In this document: piece after piece, positions 60,256-64,000 of the stretch
How positions within the stretch are numbered: position 1 is the stretch's first letter
Layout: each line of letters begins with the position of its first letter
DNA from: Chitinophaga niabensis
Lineage (GTDB): Bacteria; Bacteroidota; Bacteroidia; Chitinophagales; Chitinophagaceae
Reading direction: 5' to 3'
Assembly: GCA_017849435.1 (NCBI GenBank)
Contig: JAFIGY010000002.1
Location: 434,001-498,000 of the forward strand
DNA: 64,000 nt
The notes under the pieces: generated by a model
The model's input: only the letters and a program-made list of their open reading frames with translations
Databases searched by the model: none
What the model was told of the DNA's origin: nothing
Translations under genes and position numbers: made by a program

Positions 60256-63200
60256 TTATTCTTCCTCTTCTTCTTCCACCAGCGAGTGCAAAGCGATCTG
60301 CAGCCGGTTGTCTTTCACGAAATTGCACCATTTGCAGTCTTCCTTACCGCAACCGGTGTAAAACTCCTTGTTCTGTATCCGGATCCAGGTATCGGTGATC
60401 TGCTGTGTAACGGTGGTCATGTCTTCCGCCGTGATCATGATCTTTTCCTTAAAATATTCCTTCTGCCTGTTGGGCTCCACGAAATCGAATTCGGTGCTCA
60501 CCACCTGCCAGCTTTTCTGTTTGTAATTATCCAGGAGTATCTTGTAAAACACCGCCTGCCGCCAGTAATCACCGCCGTTAGGATTGCGCTCGTTCGGGCG
60601 GTCGAATTTCTTCAGGTCTTTTTTCGTTTTCTCGTAATCGCCCGTTTTATAATCCACCACATTCACTTCGTTCCCGGAAAACTCCAGCTTGTCGATCTTG
60701 CCCTTGATGGGTACGCCGTTGACGACCACATTCCGGATATTGCGCTCTACGCTTACGATGGTGTTCCAGGTATGGATGTATTTATCGTAGTATGCATCGA
60801 GGATGTCCTGCCCGTATTCTATCCTTCTTTCGAAAGCCTCGCGTGTGAAGGCTTCGCGGCTGCGGAACATACTGTATTTGAAATCGCGGATGAACTCTTC
60901 TTTCGGCGGGAACGCGTTATTGGCCTGCATCTTCTGAAAGAGTTTTTCCAGCGCGAAATGTACGGCGGAGCCGAATTCGGTACTTTCAGAACGGCCAACC
61001 GGTACGCGGATGAGGTTTTGATAGTAGAAGGCGAGCGGACAGCGCAGGTAATTGTTCAGCGCCGTCACGTTCATGGTGAAACCGCTCAGCAGATTGTCTA
61101 TAAACAGCTGATCCACTTTTGCGATCTCCGGCGCCTGTTCCGCACCATATTGCAGTGCCCGGAAGGAGAACAGGGCTTCTTCGGGCAGCTCCACTTTGAG
61201 TTCAGGAAGGATGTGGGCCTGCAGGATCTCGGTGATGAACATACTTGGCTCCAGTGGTTTCCCGTCCTGGCGGAATTCAGGGTAGCTGATATAAAGATGT
61301 TTTTCGGCGCGGGTAATGGCCACGTAAAACAGGCGGCGCAGTTCCTGTTCGTCCGTAGAAGTGGCTTCGGTGGAGAATACGGTTTCCGGGAAAGTGAAAC
61401 CGGTGTTGCTGCGTTTCTTTTTCTCCCAGAGATGCGAGTTGGTGCCGGCGAGGAACACATATTCAAACTCGAGCCCTTTCGCGCCATGCGCTGTTAACAG
61501 GTTCACGCCTTTTTCATTGCCGGAAACCTGTACCAGCGGGATCGGGAGGCCGTTGCTTTCCATCAGGTCCACGATATGCATCAGGGAAACGATGTTCAGT
61601 TCCGGATTGCGGCGGGTTTCTTCCTTGATGAAATCAAAGAGGGCCTGCAGCATTTTCATCAGCGCGATCTTTTCCGGCGAAGCCATGATGTAAGAGAGGA
61701 TACCGCCTTCACTGATAATATTGGCGAACAATTGCTGCAGGGTGGTATTGTATGCTTCCCTGATCCATTTTTCCACCAGGTTCCCTACCCGCATGGCCTC
61801 CGCATGAGGCGCCAGCGAAAACAGCGTAGGGTTGCGGGTTTCGTTCCATTCCTGGAGGAACTGGCGGATGGAGGATTTTTGGCTGTAGCTTTTTTCCGCC
61901 ACCTGTATGCTGATCTTCGCCGCTTCTATCGGCGGTACGTTGTAGAAGTCATAGTGCATGATCTCGAACAAGAGGTCGTCTCCGCTGTAGGGCGTTTCCA
62001 GCTCCGCCGCAATGTAACGGAGGATGTGGATCACTTTACGTGCAAACGGTTGTTCAAAGAGATTGATATGACGTTTAGAGAAGAAAGGCAATCCCTTGAG
62101 GCGGAAAAACTGTGCCAGCTCTTCCCCGTATCTGTTCTCTTTATAGATCACCGCGATTTTTCCCGGCTGTACACCTTGTTGCAGGGCCAGCTCCACTTCC
62201 AGTGTGATGCCGGCCATTTCATCCGCGGGGGTGTTATACCGGCGGATAACGGGTGGAATATCCAGCGCTGTCAGCTTTTCGTTGGAGGCTGTCAGTTGTT
62301 TGCTAAGCCCCGGCAACTGGTCTACCAGCCGGGAGCCTTTGTTCTGGCTGATGAGAGACATGGAAGCGTTGAGGATGTTCTGCACGGAACGATAGTTCTG
62401 CGTGAGCACAATGGTGCGCAGATCTGCCGCGAAGCTGGCGGCAAACTGTTCCATGTTCTCGATATTAGCACCCTGGAAGCGGTAAATGGACTGGTCATCG
62501 TCCCCTACTACAAAAATATTAGGTCGCTCTTCACCGTTGGTGAACAACTGGATCAGCCGGTTCTGGGTACCGCTGGTATCCTGGTATTCATCTACCAGGA
62601 TGTACTGGAACCGTTCCTTATAATCGGCGAGCAGATTGGTGTTGGTCTCAAAGGCGCGGATCACCCAGTTGATCATATCGTCAAAGTCGTAGCGGTTGGC
62701 TTTGAGCATCATCTCCTGAAATATATCAAACTGCTCAACGGCAGCCAGTAGTCGCGCCATTTTCTCTCTTTCTCCCGCCAGTTTTTCCGCTTTGATATCG
62801 CCTTTCCTGAAACGGCCGGAGGCTCTTTTATAAATATAATCTTCCCGCGAGGGCAGGCTTTCCACATAGGTTTCCACTTTTTCGCGGATGAAGGGTACCG
62901 TCCAGCCTTCCCGTTTCATGGTGGAGAAGAGGTTGGCAAGATTGCGCATGTCGAAGTACACATCGCCGCGATAGCGTTTGAGCGGATTATCTTTCGAAAA
63001 TCCGTCGATGAGTGCCTTCAGCAGCTGGATCTTTTCAAGATCGGAGATGGGGTCCAGTACGTTCTTCTCGAAAAGAGAGAGATTATCCTGGATCACTTCA
63101 TTACAGAAAGAGTGGAAGGTATGGATGTTCACGCGGTAGGCATCCGGACCGATGAAATCCGTCAAACGTTTGCGCATGGCCACTGTTCCGGCATCTGTAT

Positions 63201-63414
63201 AAGTAAGGCAGAGGATATTGTGTGGCAGGAAGTCTGTATCCCGCAGGATCTTCCCGATGCGGGAGGCGAGTATCTGCGTTTTGCCCGTACCCGGCCCCGC
63301 GATCACCATTACCGGCCCTTCCGTGTTGTCCACTGCTTCACGCTGGCGTTCGTTCAGGCGGGTATAGACCTCCTGGAAACGTTCGTTATATTGTTGCGGA
63401 TCCCTGCTGCTCAT
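60256..63414 (-). CDS. UvrD-type helicase fused to an Fe-S PD-(D/E)XK nuclease
   Basis: 1052 aa. Superfamily 1A motor: Walker A AGPGTGKTQ (39-47), motif II VDEYQDTSGTQNRL, motif III GDDDQSIYRFQGA, motif V LTAHGAKGLEFEYVFL and VI FYVAITRAEKHLYI. The C-terminal nuclease domain has GKIDKLE and VVDYKTG (near 920) of the PD-(D/E)XK type. It carries the Fe-S 'staple' of AddB-like nucleases: Cys in LRCPLAFYY (near 791) and CGKEDCKWC (near 1021). One chain thus holds helicase and nuclease, as in AdnAB/AddB-type end processing. It starts one base after the DUF3298 gene stop; the C terminus is all Glu. Confidence 0.92.
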   Translation of the reverse strand: MSSRDPQQYNERFQEVYTRLNERQREAVDNTEGPVMVIAGPGTGKTQILASRIGKILRDTDFLPHNILCLTYTDAGTVAMRKRLTDFIGPDAYRVNIHTFHSFCNEVIQDNLSLFEKNVLDPISDLEKIQLLKALIDGFSKDNPLKRYRGDVYFDMRNLANLFSTMKREGWTVPFIREKVETYVESLPSREDYIYKRASGRFRKGDIKAEKLAGEREKMARLLAAVEQFDIFQEMMLKANRYDFDDMINWVIRAFETNTNLLADYKERFQYILVDEYQDTSGTQNRLIQLFTNGEERPNIFVVGDDDQSIYRFQGANIENMEQFAASFAADLRTIVLTQNYRSVQNILNASMSLISQNKGSRLVDQLPGLSKQLTASNEKLTALDIPPVIRRYNTPADEMAGITLEVELALQQGVQPGKIAVIYKENRYGEELAQFFRLKGLPFFSKRHINLFEQPFARKVIHILRYIAAELETPYSGDDLLFEIMHYDFYNVPPIEAAKISIQVAEKSYSQKSSIRQFLQEWNETRNPTLFSLAPHAEAMRVGNLVEKWIREAYNTTLQQLFANIISEGGILSYIMASPEKIALMKMLQALFDFIKEETRRNPELNIVSLMHIVDLMESNGLPIPLVQVSGNEKGVNLLTAHGAKGLEFEYVFLAGTNSHLWEKKKRSNTGFTFPETVFSTEATSTDEQELRRLFYVAITRAEKHLYISYPEFRQDGKPLEPSMFITEILQAHILPELKVELPEEALFSFRALQYGAEQAPEIAKVDQLFIDNLLSGFTMNVTALNNYLRCPLAFYYQNLIRVPVGRSESTEFGSAVHFALEKLFQKMQANNAFPPKEEFIRDFKYSMFRSREAFTREAFERRIEYGQDILDAYYDKYIHTWNTIVSVERNIRNVVVNGVPIKGKIDKLEFSGNEVNVVDYKTGDYEKTKKDLKKFDRPNERNPNGGDYWRQAVFYKILLDNYKQKSWQVVSTEFDFVEPNRQKEYFKEKIMITAEDMTTVTQQITDTWIRIQNKEFYTGCGKEDCKWCNFVKDNRLQIALHSLVEEEEEE

Positions 63415-63415
63415 A

Positions 63416-64000
63416 TTATTGTATGTACCCTTCTTTTAACACGCTTTTCAGGTCTTCAAACGGAACGAACAGGTTGATCTCGCCCATGGCATATGCCGCG
63501 ATCTCATACGGTGTATAGTTGAACACCACGCCTTTGGCGGTGATGAAGAAATTTTCGTTCGGCTCGATATGTTTATCGAAAAGATATCCTTTGTTCAGCG
63601 GCTCTGAAGCCGGAACGTTGTATTTTTTGCGGAAGGATTTTTCCAGTGCGGCTCCCAAAGCCGCCTTGAATCCCGGTTTGAACACATCGTTCGGTTTCAG
63701 TATTTTCTTTTTTGACAGATCTATTACTACAAAATTGCTGCCGTAATTGCCGTGCGCGCCGCCGGTATAGGAATAATCAGCATATTCCAGCACCAGCAGG
63801 GGAGGCTGGTTCCAGACCACTTGTATTTTTGAAGCAGTGTTCCAGCTCCAGCTGGCTCCCATCCCGTTGTTGATCTCGTTGGTATCTACATCGTCCCGGT
63901 TGCTTTTATAATCCCGGAGGAATGTATCCACAGGTATTTTCACGATCAGCTCCGGTTTGTCCGCATACTTTGTATGCGGCGCAATAGCTTCCCTGATGAC
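63416..64000 (-). CDS. DUF3298 domain protein, cut by the window edge
   Basis: 195 codons visible; the reading frame stays open to base 64000, so the 5' part is outside. (The GTG near 63943 is an internal codon, not a start.) The visible part contains VLEYADYSYTGGAHGNYGSNFVVIDL, PNDVFKPGFKAAL and FNYTPYEIAAYAMGEINLFVPFEDL, as in DUF3298/DUF4163 (RsiV-like) proteins; the function of Bacteroidota members is unknown. One base before the helicase ATG, so probably one operon. Confidence 0.8.
   Translation of the reverse strand, partial: VIREAIAPHTKYADKPELIVKIPVDTFLRDYKSNRDDVDTNEINNGMGASWSWNTASKIQVVWNQPPLLVLEYADYSYTGGAHGNYGSNFVVIDLSKKKILKPNDVFKPGFKAALGAALEKSFRKKYNVPASEPLNKGYLFDKHIEPNENFFITAKGVVFNYTPYEIAAYAMGEINLFVPFEDLKSVLKEGYIQ

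Noticed and set aside
60226-61497. 423-codon open frame on the plus strand within the helicase gene
   Set aside because: Antisense to a helicase-nuclease with all motifs in order; no domain resemblance.
63943-64000. A GTG start for the last gene at 63943
   Set aside because: The reading frame remains open for 19 further codons to the window end, so the gene is truncated and this GTG is internal.
1-64000. CRISPR array, prophage, integrative element, toxin-antitoxin or biosynthetic gene cluster
   Set aside because: No direct-repeat array, integrase, transposase, toxin-antitoxin pair or polyketide/peptide synthetase gene was seen anywhere in the window; only housekeeping and envelope genes.

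Overview
The window looks like a chromosomal segment of a Bacteroidota member, most likely the Chitinophagaceae (Chitinophaga-like). Four things support this. There is a SusC/SusD outer-membrane pair. Many genes belong to families typical of the phylum (DUF4836 lipoprotein, DUF4369/TlpA proteins, PorT-like barrels, a NagZ-type hydrolase fused to a beta-lactamase-like domain, an Ig-like lipoprotein beside recR). Perfect or near-perfect copies of the Bacteroidota -7 promoter element TAnnTTTG sit just upstream of many start codons, and Shine-Dalgarno sequences are weak. Genes are densely packed on both strands; I see no phage, insertion sequence, CRISPR array or rRNA.

Layout. 1-4.5 kb: gluconate kinase, mutL, msrB, a YciI-like protein. 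4.6-10 kb: a DUF4836 lipoprotein, then an ABC ATPase/FtsX-like permease pair followed by an amidohydrolase-Dabb fusion gene broken by a one-base frameshift. 10-18 kb: a DUF2891 protein with a geranylgeranyl-reductase-like flavoprotein, ebfC, typA, a membrane-anchored patatin, ctaA. 18-24 kb: rnhB-rpoN-(PAP2-like membrane gene), recA, tRNA-Thr(CGT), obgE, adk. 24.5-33.3 kb: the GH3/beta-lactamase fusion, a small secreted protein, and the susD-susC pair. 33.4-42.2 kb, all on the minus strand: cysS-M28 peptidase-alkA, two tandem EEP-family proteins, two tandem rhomboids (one with a dismantled active site), rlmD. 42.3-46.2 kb: a TlpA-like thioredoxin lipid/envelope protein and three tandem outer-membrane beta-barrels, the first with a sigma-54-like promoter. 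46.4-52.7 kb: metF, lptB with a GH3-type acyl-adenylating enzyme and fabG, an SMP-30 protein, a 37-kDa nucleoid-associated protein. 52.7-64 kb, minus strand: a third rhomboid, ricT-like PSP1 protein, the operon gpx-lipoprotein-holB, recR, an Ig-like lipoprotein, a UvrD helicase fused to an Fe-S PD-(D/E)XK nuclease, and a DUF3298 gene cut by the window edge.

Most of the region is housekeeping: DNA repair and recombination (mutL, recA, recR, alkA, the helicase-nuclease, rnhB, holB), translation (cysS, typA, rlmD, obgE, tRNA), and envelope biology (SusCD, LptB, barrels, lipoproteins, rhomboids). No clear-cut new defence or biosynthetic system is visible. The most unusual items are the catalytically dead rhomboid next to a live one, the frameshifted amidohydrolase-Dabb fusion with its ATGA stop/start overlap, the sigma-54-like site before the barrel cluster, and several promoters so close to start codons that leaderless or nearly leaderless mRNAs are predicted.
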